Source: Subtercola boreus | GTDB taxonomy: Bacteria; Actinomycetota; Actinomycetes; Actinomycetales; Microbacteriaceae | Length of the DNA: 64,000 bases | NCBI RefSeq assembly: GCF_003399635.1 | Contig: NZ_NBXB01000033.1 | Span: 1-64,000 of the forward strand | Reading direction: 5' to 3' | In this document: positions 57,436-64,000 of the stretch, in pieces | Numbering within the stretch: position 1 is the first letter of the stretch | Layout of the letters: every line of letters begins with the position of its first letter | Position numbers and translations under genes: made by a program | The notes under the pieces: model-generated | Seen by the model: the letters and a program-made list of their open reading frames with translations, nothing else | Databases searched by the model: none | Told to the model about the DNA's origin: nothing

Positions 57436-58560
57436 GTGAAGTTCAAGAATGTGGCCGCGACAGGAGCTGTCTTCATGGCAGCCGCACTCGCGCTCTCCGC
57501 CTGCTCGTCGAGCAGCACCGGCACCGCGAGCACCACCCCCGCAACGAGCTCGGCAGCGGCCGAAGCGACCTCAGCTCCCCTCGACGCCAGCCTGACCGGC
57601 ACGATCACGGCCGGTGGCTCGAGCGCCCAGGCCAACGCGGAGACCGCATGGATCACCGCCTACAACGCCCAGGTCAAGGGTGTCACCGTCAACTACGACA
57701 AGTCGCAGGGCTCCGGCGGCGGCGTCACGAACTGGCTCGCCGGAAGCTACGACTTCGCCGGCAGCGACTCCCCCCTGAAGCCCGACCAGGTCACCGCAGC
57801 CGCGGCCCAGTGCGGCACCGGTGGAGCCCTCAACCTCCCCGTCTACCTCGACGGCGTGGCGATCATCTACAAGCTCGACGGCGTCACCACCCTGAACCTG
57901 TCGACCGAGACCATCGCGAAGATCTTCTCGCTCGCGATCACCACCTGGAACGACCCGGCCATCGTCGCCGACAACCCCGGTGTGACCCTTCCCGCGACGC
58001 CCATCACCACGGTCGCCCGCTCTGACGGCTCCGGCACCACGCAGACGTTCACCAACTTCCTGAGCGAGGCCGCACCGTCGGCCTGGGCCTTCCCGGCCAG
58101 CAACGCGTGGCCCGTCACCGGCAACGTGTCGTCGCAGAAGGGTGGCTCTGGCGTCGTCCAGGCCGTCGGCGCCGGCAGCGGAACCATCGGTTACGCCGAC
58201 CACAGCGCGATCGGTGACGCCACCGCCGCGACGATCAACAAGGTCGAGTTCAGCGCGGATGCAGCCACTGCGGCCTTCGCAGCAGCAGCGACCACGGTTC
58301 CCACCGGAACCGGCGACCTGTCGCAGAAGATCGACTACTCGAAGCTGACCGGCACCGACGTGTACCCGATCCCGCTGGTCTCGTACCAGATCGTCTGCAC
58401 CACGTTCAAGGACGCCAAGCAGGCCGAGCTGGCCAAGTCGTTCATCGGCTTCGTCGCCTCGAGTGTCGGCCAGAAGGTCGCTGCGAAGAACGCCGGCTCC
58501 GCACCGATCCCCGACGCGACGCTGACTGAGGTTCTCGCCTCGCTGGCCACCGTCAAATAA
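57436..58560 (+). CDS. pstS: Phosphate ABC transporter substrate-binding lipoprotein PstS
   Basis: A 374-residue lipoprotein. GTG start at 57436; the signal peptide has lipobox LSAC followed by a Ser/Thr-rich linker (about 26-50). The mature protein has the PstS pattern GTITAGGSSAQ (phosphate loop), DFAGSDSPLK, PVYLDGVAIIYKLDG, ARSDGSGTTQTF and a C-terminal YPIPLVSYQIVC. It binds phosphate outside the cell for PstCAB. The frame is open to 57028, but the signal peptide fixes the start. It is the first gene of pstSCAB and lies behind a PHO box. Confidence 0.95.
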   Translation: MKFKNVAATGAVFMAAALALSACSSSSTGTASTTPATSSAAAEATSAPLDASLTGTITAGGSSAQANAETAWITAYNAQVKGVTVNYDKSQGSGGGVTNWLAGSYDFAGSDSPLKPDQVTAAAAQCGTGGALNLPVYLDGVAIIYKLDGVTTLNLSTETIAKIFSLAITTWNDPAIVADNPGVTLPATPITTVARSDGSGTTQTFTNFLSEAAPSAWAFPASNAWPVTGNVSSQKGGSGVVQAVGAGSGTIGYADHSAIGDATAATINKVEFSADAATAAFAAAATTVPTGTGDLSQKIDYSKLTGTDVYPIPLVSYQIVCTTFKDAKQAELAKSFIGFVASSVGQKVAAKNAGSAPIPDATLTEVLASLATVK

Positions 58561-58598
58561 GTCACCAACCGCCGTCAGATCTCTCGAGAAAGAACGCA

Positions 58599-59813
58599 GT
58601 GAGCGACAAGATCTCAGTTCAATCTGCTCCCCCGAGCTCAGCCGGCGGTTTCGGTTCAACCAGCACCAAGACCCCGGGAGGCAGCCCGCAGAACGCGGCT
58701 GCCTCTCGGGGCGGTACCCGGGTTCGCCCGGGTGACTTCATCTTCCGCTTCCTGAGCACCGGCTCTGCGGTGCTCATCATGATCATCCTGGCGGGCGTCG
58801 CCCTCTTCCTGATCATCTCCGCCATCCCGGCCATCACCGCCGACTGGGGATCGAACGACCAACTCAACACCGGTCCGACGGCCGCCTTCCCGAACTTCTG
58901 GGCCTATGTCGGCCCGCTGATCTGGGGAACGCTCTGGTCGGCTGCGATCGCGCTTCTGTTCGGTGCCCCCATCGGCATCGGGATCGCCCTCTTCATCTCG
59001 CACTACGCCCCCCGCCGCCTCGCGTCGGTCCTCGGCTACCTCGTGGATCTGCTCGCCGCCGTGCCGTCCATCGTCTTCGGTCTCTGGGGCATCATCGTCA
59101 TCCGCCCCTTCCTGATCCCGCTCTCCGACTGGCTGGGCGCGAACCTCGGCTGGATCCCCATCTTCGGTGGCCCCGTCACCACCACCGGCTCGACGATCCT
59201 CGCTGGCGCCCTGGTGCTCGCCGTCATGATCCTGCCGATCATCACCTCGATCTCCCGGGAGATCTTCCTGCAGACCCCGCGCCTGCATGAAGAGGCCGCT
59301 CTCGCCCTCGGCGCGACCCGCTGGGAGATGATCCGGATGGCCGTCTTCCCCTACGCCAAGTCGGGAATCGTCAGCGCCACCCTCCTCGGCCTCGGCCGCG
59401 CACTCGGTGAGACAATGGCCATCGCGCTGATCATCTCGCCCGCCATCCTGGTCTCGGTCAAGCTGATCACCGAGGGCCAGAACTCGCAGACGATCGCCGC
59501 GAACATCGCGCTGAACTTTCCGATCGCGACCACCCTGCAGCGCGACGCCCTGATCGGCACGGGCCTCATGCTGTTCGTGATCTCGCTGGTGGTCAACTCC
59601 ATCGCCCGCATCATCGTCAACGGCAAGCCGCTCGGGCGAAAGAAGAAGTCCAAGCCTGCCGGTCCTCGTACACCGAGCCCCCTGAGCCGCGTTCCCGCCG
59701 GCGACTTCGCATCGGCGACCGCGCTCGATGTGGTCTCCGGATCGTCCCGCGCCGGCAATCCCGGTGACGAAGGCCCCACCCCCGAAGAAGATATCGAAGG
59801 AGCGAGATATTGA
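58599..59813 (+). CDS. pstC: Phosphate ABC transporter permease PstC
   Basis: A 404-residue permease. A non-conserved N-terminus of about 50 residues is followed by six transmembrane helices, with the EAA-type cytoplasmic loop EEAALALGATRWEMI (about 228-242) that contacts PstB. A basic/Pro-rich tail of about 70 residues extends the C-terminus, longer than in most PstC. GTG start at 58599; the TGA stop overlaps the TTG of pstA. Confidence 0.94.
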   Translation: MSDKISVQSAPPSSAGGFGSTSTKTPGGSPQNAAASRGGTRVRPGDFIFRFLSTGSAVLIMIILAGVALFLIISAIPAITADWGSNDQLNTGPTAAFPNFWAYVGPLIWGTLWSAAIALLFGAPIGIGIALFISHYAPRRLASVLGYLVDLLAAVPSIVFGLWGIIVIRPFLIPLSDWLGANLGWIPIFGGPVTTTGSTILAGALVLAVMILPIITSISREIFLQTPRLHEEAALALGATRWEMIRMAVFPYAKSGIVSATLLGLGRALGETMAIALIISPAILVSVKLITEGQNSQTIAANIALNFPIATTLQRDALIGTGLMLFVISLVVNSIARIIVNGKPLGRKKKSKPAGPRTPSPLSRVPAGDFASATALDVVSGSSRAGNPGDEGPTPEEDIEGARY

Positions 59814-60910
59814 CCGCCCTCAGCCAGCGCACGAAGCCCACCGGACCGGTCGGCAACTCGCTGACCACCGGCCAGCTGCCCCGCTTCGCCGAGCTCTACG
59901 TGCTGGCGGGCAGTGCGGTTGTCAGCGGCCTCCTGCTGCTACTCGCCGGCTTCAATGTCGTCGGGTGGCTCGTGCTCACCGCGGTGGTCTACCTGATCGC
60001 CCTCAGCATCCTCTCCCTCGTCGTCGAGAACCGCCGGAAGGCCACCGACCGCCTCGTGCGGGGCCTCGTGACCGTCGCGTTCCTCCTGGCGCTCATCCCG
60101 CTCGTCTCGACACTGTCGACCGTGGTCATCCAGGGCGCAGGTGAACTGAGCTGGAGCTTCATCACCCAGACCGGCGCCTCGACCTTCGACCCCGACACCC
60201 TCGAGGTCAAGCAGACTCCCGGCGCGTTGCAGGCCATCGTCGGAACGCTGATCATCACCGGTATCGCAGCACTGATCTCGATCCCGATCGGTCTCTTCAC
60301 GTCGATCTACCTCGTCGAGTACGCACTGCCGAAGCAGTGGCTCGCCCGAACCGTGACGTTCCTGGTCGACGTCATGACGGGCATCCCGTCGATCGTCGCC
60401 GGTCTGTTCGCGTTCTCGCTCTTCTCGATCCTCGTCGGACCCAAGGCATTCAGCGGGTTCTCCGCCTCTATCGCACTCTCGGTGCTGATGATTCCGACCG
60501 TCGTGCGTGCCTGCGAGGAGATGCTGCGCCTCGTGCCCGGCGACCTCCGCGAGGCGTCGTACGCACTCGGTGTGTCGAAGTTCGCGACCATCGTCAAGAT
60601 CGTGCTGCCGACCGCGATCGCCGGGCTCATCACCGGCATCATGCTGGCCGTGGCCCGCGTCATCGGTGAGACCGCGCCGATCTTCCTGGCCGCGAGCTTC
60701 ACCGACAACTTCAACTCGAACCCGTTCGACGGGCCGATGCAGACCCTGCCGGTGCTCGCGTACACCGGGTACGCCTTCCCGGGCTCGGACATCGCCGCGT
60801 CGAACGCCTCCGCCTGGGGCGCTGCCCTCCTGCTGGTCATCCTCGTGGTCATCCTGAACCTCATCGCGCGCGTCATCGCGAAGATCTTCGCCCCCAAGGG
60901 CGCGCGCTAG
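59810..60910 (+). CDS. pstA: Phosphate ABC transporter permease PstA
   Basis: A 366-residue permease starting at TTG 59810, with AAGGAG 8 nt upstream and a TTGA overlap with pstC. Membrane helices include [39 protein letters not shown] in part and a final [17 protein letters not shown]. The EAA loop [20 protein letters not shown] contacts PstB. It forms the transmembrane pore with PstC. Confidence 0.94.
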   Translation: MTALSQRTKPTGPVGNSLTTGQLPRFAELYVLAGSAVVSGLLLLLAGFNVVGWLVLTAVVYLIALSILSLVVENRRKATDRLVRGLVTVAFLLALIPLVSTLSTVVIQGAGELSWSFITQTGASTFDPDTLEVKQTPGALQAIVGTLIITGIAALISIPIGLFTSIYLVEYALPKQWLARTVTFLVDVMTGIPSIVAGLFAFSLFSILVGPKAFSGFSASIALSVLMIPTVVRACEEMLRLVPGDLREASYALGVSKFATIVKIVLPTAIAGLITGIMLAVARVIGETAPIFLAASFTDNFNSNPFDGPMQTLPVLAYTGYAFPGSDIAASNASAWGAALLLVILVVILNLIARVIAKIFAPKGAR

Positions 60911-60971
60911 ACGCGGCGCAGCCTCCTCTCTTCTCCTCTTCTTCCCGAACCGCTCCTCGCAAAGGAAACCA

Positions 60972-61751
60972 GTGTCAAAGCGAATCGAAGTCAACGACCT
61001 CAACGTGTTCTACAGCGATTTCCTCGCTGTGGAAGGTGTCACGATCACCATCGAACCCCGTACGGTCACCGCCTTCATCGGCCCGTCGGGCTGCGGCAAG
61101 TCGACCTTCCTGCGAACGCTCAACCGCATGCACGAAGTCATCCCCGGCGCCCACGTCGAAGGTGAGGTGCTGATCGATGGCAACAACCTCTATGCCGCCG
61201 GCGTCGACCCCGTCATGGTGCGCCGCCAGGTCGGGATGGTGTTCCAGCGCGCGAACCCATTCCCCACGATGTCGATCCGTGACAACGTGCTGGCGGGCCT
61301 GAAGCTCAACAACCGCCGCCTCTCGAAGGCCGACGGCGACGACCTGGTCGAGAAGGGCCTCCGCGGAGCGAACCTCTGGAACGAGGTCAAGGATCGCCTG
61401 GGTCTGCCCGGCGGCGGCCTCTCGGGCGGCCAGCAGCAGCGCCTCTGCATCGCCCGCGCCATCACCGTCGAGCCCGACGTGCTGCTGATGGACGAGCCCT
61501 GCTCCGCTCTCGACCCGATCTCCACGCTCGCGATCGAAGACCTCATCACCGAGCTCAAAGAGGACTACACGATCGTGATCGTGACCCACAACATGCAGCA
61601 GGCCAGCCGCGTCTCCGACAAGACGGCCTTCTTCAACATCGCGGGCACCGGCAAGCCCGGCAAGCTGATCGAGTACAACGACACGACGGCGATCTTCGGC
61701 AGCCCCACCAAGAAGGAGACCGAGGACTACGTGAGTGGTCGCTTCGGATAG
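60972..61751 (+). CDS. pstB: Phosphate ABC transporter ATP-binding protein PstB
   Basis: A 259-residue ATPase with Walker [10 protein letters not shown] (about 37-45), Q-loop [12 protein letters not shown], signature [15 protein letters not shown] (about 150-164), Walker [14 protein letters not shown], and H-loop [11 protein letters not shown] at 60972 follows AAAGGAAACCA. It energises the PstSCA importer. The length is the family norm. A 20-bp terminator stem follows. Confidence 0.96.
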   Translation: MSKRIEVNDLNVFYSDFLAVEGVTITIEPRTVTAFIGPSGCGKSTFLRTLNRMHEVIPGAHVEGEVLIDGNNLYAAGVDPVMVRRQVGMVFQRANPFPTMSIRDNVLAGLKLNNRRLSKADGDDLVEKGLRGANLWNEVKDRLGLPGGGLSGGQQQRLCIARAITVEPDVLLMDEPCSALDPISTLAIEDLITELKEDYTIVIVTHNMQQASRVSDKTAFFNIAGTGKPGKLIEYNDTTAIFGSPTKKETEDYVSGRFG

Positions 61752-61779
61752 GCAGCACCTGCGCCATCTGGCGTCTGCA

Positions 61780-61825
61780 ACGACAGAAGCCCCGCCGGTT
61801 GGATGACCGGCGGGGCTTCTGTCGT
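61780..61825. terminator. Bidirectional terminator after pstB
   Basis: A perfect 20-bp stem (61780-61799 pairing with 61806-61825, core AAGCCCCGCCGG/CCGGCGGGGCTT) has a 6-nt loop. It lies 28 bp after pstB and 9 bp before the end of the convergent rskA-like gene. Confidence 0.9.
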
Positions 61826-61834
61826 TCTGATGGG

Positions 61835-62698
61835 CTACGAGGCCACCGTCAGGATCGGCGTTGTCGTGGGTGCCTGTGAGCCACCCGCCGGCTCCACCGT
61901 CACGCCGACGACGTCGCCCGTCCTCATGCTTCCGGTGAGCACGTGCCACGTCGTCGCGTCTCCACCCGGGGTGAACGTGCCAGCCGGAGTGACCGTCGTG
62001 CCATTGATGTACCAGGCTTCGTAGGTCTTGCCGGCAGGAAGGGACGGCATGCCCTGAGCCACGACAGCGGCCTTGCCGACCGTCGCCGACCAGAGAACTG
62101 TCGCCTCTCCCCCGCCCGTGATCGTGCTGTGCGCGGTCTGCACGTCGGATGCAGCGTAGATGGCCGCCAGCGAACTCGCTGAGGCCTGCTGCGAACTCGA
62201 CGAGGAGTTGTTCTGCAGGAACTGGGTGGCGACAGCGCCGCCGCCCACGAAGATGGCCACGGCCGCGGCTGCAGCCACCAAGGCGCCGACCGGGCGGGAG
62301 AACCACCGGGAGCGGGCCTTGTCCTCGGCGGCCGTGCGAGGCACGAACGCCGAAACGTCGACCACCTCCGGAGCGGCCGCGGTGGCAGGAGCGTCATCGG
62401 GAGCTGCAGCGAGGGTGTGCTGCGGAGCATCCTGAACCGGCGTCTTCGGCACGACAGGCGTGTCGAAACCCTGCGGAGTCTGGGCGATCTGCGCCATCAG
62501 CCGACTCTTCAGGTCGGCCGACGGTTCAACCGGTGTCGCGGCGAGGGCCAGCAGCAGCGCCGTGGCCCGCAGCTCGTCGACCTCGGTGGCAAGTTCGGGC
62601 GAATCGACCAGAGCACGCTCGAAGTCGACCTGCTCGGCAGGGGTCAGAGCGTCGAGTGCGTAGGCACCCGACTGGAGGTATTGCTCTTCTTTCGTCAT
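61835..62698 (-). CDS. rskA: Anti-sigma-K factor, RskA family
   Basis: A 287-residue protein. The N-terminal cytoplasmic anti-sigma domain (1-95, with YALDALTPAEQVDFERALVDS) precedes an Ala/Pro-rich linker, a transmembrane helix (GALVAAAAAVAIFVGGGAVA, about 146-165) and the extracytoplasmic RskA domain (YEAWYINGTTVTPAGTF, VGVTVEPAGGSQAPT). It holds SigK inactive until proteolysis in response to an envelope or redox signal. Its ATG overlaps the sigK stop (ATGA). Confidence 0.92.
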   Translation of the reverse strand: MTKEEQYLQSGAYALDALTPAEQVDFERALVDSPELATEVDELRATALLLALAATPVEPSADLKSRLMAQIAQTPQGFDTPVVPKTPVQDAPQHTLAAAPDDAPATAAAPEVVDVSAFVPRTAAEDKARSRWFSRPVGALVAAAAAVAIFVGGGAVATQFLQNNSSSSSQQASASSLAAIYAASDVQTAHSTITGGGEATVLWSATVGKAAVVAQGMPSLPAGKTYEAWYINGTTVTPAGTFTPGGDATTWHVLTGSMRTGDVVGVTVEPAGGSQAPTTTPILTVAS

Positions 62699-63288
62699 TT
62701 CGTCACCCCCATCTCATCTCTCAGGCGAATCATTCCATCGCGTAGTCGTGTCTTCACCGTGCCGATCGGCACGTGAAGGAGTTCTGCCACCTCGGAGTGG
62801 CTGTAACCGCCGTAGTAGGCCAGCGAGATGGCCTGGCGTTGAAGCTCAGTCAGTTGGCCCATGGCCTTCTTCACCCTCTCGTGCTCGATGCGGATCTCGA
62901 CGGTCTCAGCGGTCTGGTCGTATTCACGTTCCAGATCCCTGATGCCGATCTTGGTGTCGCGATCGTGGCCGGCCTGGGAGGCGCGAACACGGTCGACTGC
63001 ACGGCGGTGAGCCATCGTGAGGATCCACGACATGGCCGCACCCCTGCCCGTGTCGAAGCGATCGGCGGTCTTCCAGATTTCAAGGAAGACCTCCTGCGCC
63101 ACTTCTTCGGACTGTGCAAAGTCAACAAGAAGACGCCTGATCAGACCCAGCACTCGAGGGGCGACCCTGTCGTACAGCTCGGAAAATGCGCGTTGGTCGG
63201 CGACAGCAACCTTGTGAAGAAGAGAGTCGAGACTCTCTTCCTGGTCGGTGTCGTCACGTTCGATGTGTTGGGTCACAAGTTTAAGCAT
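62695..63288 (-). CDS. sigK: ECF RNA polymerase sigma factor SigK
   Basis: A 197-residue sigma factor. Region 2 (about 30-100) shows AFSELYDRVAPRVLGLIRRLL, EEVAQEVFLEIWKTADRFDT in part, and the -10 recognition helix SWILTMAHRRAVDRVR. Region 4 (about 140-195) shows LTELQRQAISLAYYGGYSHS and VPIGTVKTRLRDGMIRLR. It pairs with RskA in the same operon. ATG at 63288 is preferred to the upstream start at 63306. The 297 bp upstream (63289-63585) contain no gene I can see. Confidence 0.92.
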   Translation of the reverse strand: MLKLVTQHIERDDTDQEESLDSLLHKVAVADQRAFSELYDRVAPRVLGLIRRLLVDFAQSEEVAQEVFLEIWKTADRFDTGRGAAMSWILTMAHRRAVDRVRASQAGHDRDTKIGIRDLEREYDQTAETVEIRIEHERVKKAMGQLTELQRQAISLAYYGGYSHSEVAELLHVPIGTVKTRLRDGMIRLRDEMGVTK

Positions 63289-63585
63289 CTCAGGTCTGTG
63301 CCTCAATCGGTCGAACGCGGGGTTTCTCTTGACACCGGTTGTTCGGAACGATGAGCCAAATGGATTGCCGATGCCCTCATCGGCACAGACAAACGGGCGA
63401 AAAGCGTCAGACGGGGACCGGGCCCGACACGGCTGAACAGGAGCTGAGGTGCTGGGCCGCAGAAACGCCTCTCGGCGCGAGGCCGCTCGGAGCGGCTAAA
63501 TTTGGAGCCCGGGGTTACTGCGGCCCGGCTCGAACAGTTTACCAGCTTGCGGGGCCGGCCTCCCCGTCGGGGTTTCGCGCTCGAC

Positions 63586-64000
63586 TCAGTCGAGGCTCTC
63601 GCGGCGCCAGAGCGTCGCGCAGGCCGCGAGCTCGGCGGCGATCGACTGGAACCGCAGCGCGCGTGTCGTCAATTCGCTGGCCCTGGCCGGATCGAGTGCC
63701 TCCGCGTCGTCGGCGAGGCTTGCGCATCCACTCGCCATCAACCGGCAGAAGGCCGCCGCCCGATCCAGCGCCACCGCGAAGTCGCCCTCGAACAGCCCGC
63801 GGAGGATCTGGTCGGCGAGTGCCGTGATCTCCTCCGGCCCCGTGGGCGTCGACGCCCCCGCCACCACAGGGTCGATGGTCGACGACAGCTCCGCGCCGCG
63901 CTGGAAGACGAAGCTCGACTGCTCGGGATCCTGCCGTGTCAGCGCGCGCAGCAGATAGATGCGCCAGAGCGCCCCCGGCAGGCTGCGGGCGGATGCTCGT
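63586..64000 (-). CDS. Hypothetical protein, 3' part (cut by window edge)
   Basis: A frame on the minus strand is open from the right edge to TGA at 63586, giving the last 137 residues of a soluble, all-helical protein (LPGALWRIYLLRALTRQDPE, ALDRAAAFCRLMASGCASLA, ALRFQSIAAELAACATLWR). It may continue well beyond the window, so the start is not visible. The Leu/Ala-rich helical look resembles actinobacterial conserved proteins of unknown function. No motif supports a specific assignment. Confidence 0.7.
   Translation of the reverse strand, partial: RASARSLPGALWRIYLLRALTRQDPEQSSFVFQRGAELSSTIDPVVAGASTPTGPEEITALADQILRGLFEGDFAVALDRAAAFCRLMASGCASLADDAEALDPARASELTTRALRFQSIAAELAACATLWRRESLD

Overview
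The window is high-GC actinobacterial chromosome. Mycothiol synthase, GlnR, SenX3-RegX3, CarD, a fused IspDF, an ElaA-type acetyltransferase, DUF3027, DUF3263 and DUF4032 proteins, and many GTG/TTG starts point to the family Microbacteriaceae. The genus cannot be fixed from sequence alone. Most of the window is ordinary core genome. The left 6.4 kb is a mobile island, and single accessory-looking genes sit at about 18-20.5 kb and 32-33.7 kb.

Left island (1-6421): an IS3-type element runs off the left edge. It is followed by a two-gene SIR2-HerA antiphage operon on the minus strand, a complete 1350-bp IS3 element with 28-bp inverted repeats, a decayed stretch with recombinase-like helix-turn-helix fragments and a direct repeat, and a tRNA-Arg(CCT) gene that probably marks the island/core junction.

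6.6-12.6 kb holds four secreted cell-wall hydrolases. Two N-terminal modules are each paired with both an NlpC/P60 and an M15-like catalytic domain, and the minus-strand pair has a long leader resembling a c-di-AMP riboswitch. An HNH endonuclease lies among them. 12.6-16.2 kb has a DtxR/IdeR regulator, SerC, a Csp-domain protein with DUF3027, and a small membrane protein. The helicase-associated protein (16.2 kb) and XPB helicase (20.6 kb) are split by a convergent 841-residue Hsp90-like ATPase with winged-helix-like C-terminal units, the best candidate for an undescribed conflict system. A two-component pair, a 40-aa small ORF, CIRCE-controlled GroEL, a cold-shock protein, and small metabolic and stress genes (ElaA-like, MsrB, nitroreductase) follow up to 30.8 kb.

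30.8-35.6 kb contains a fatty-acid desaturase with an operator-like palindrome, a retron-like reverse transcriptase without a recognisable msr/msd, a methyltransferase, an F420/FMN-type oxidoreductase, a lipoprotein and tRNA-Thr(TGT). 35.7-44.4 kb holds a DsbA-like protein, a sugar-ABC ATPase, DUF4032, and the RlmB-CysS-IspDF-CarD cluster.

The right third is a phosphate and nitrogen regulon: senX3-regX3, phoU and gpm, then (after YgfZ, FABP-like and FUSC genes) glnR-mshD-ppk-mutT1-pstSCAB. PHO-box-like 11-bp-periodic GTTCACC repeats lie before ppk and pstS. The window ends with sigK-rskA and a gene cut by the right edge. Starts were chosen by Shine-Dalgarno spacing, overlap with the upstream stop, and family length. 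No database search was possible.
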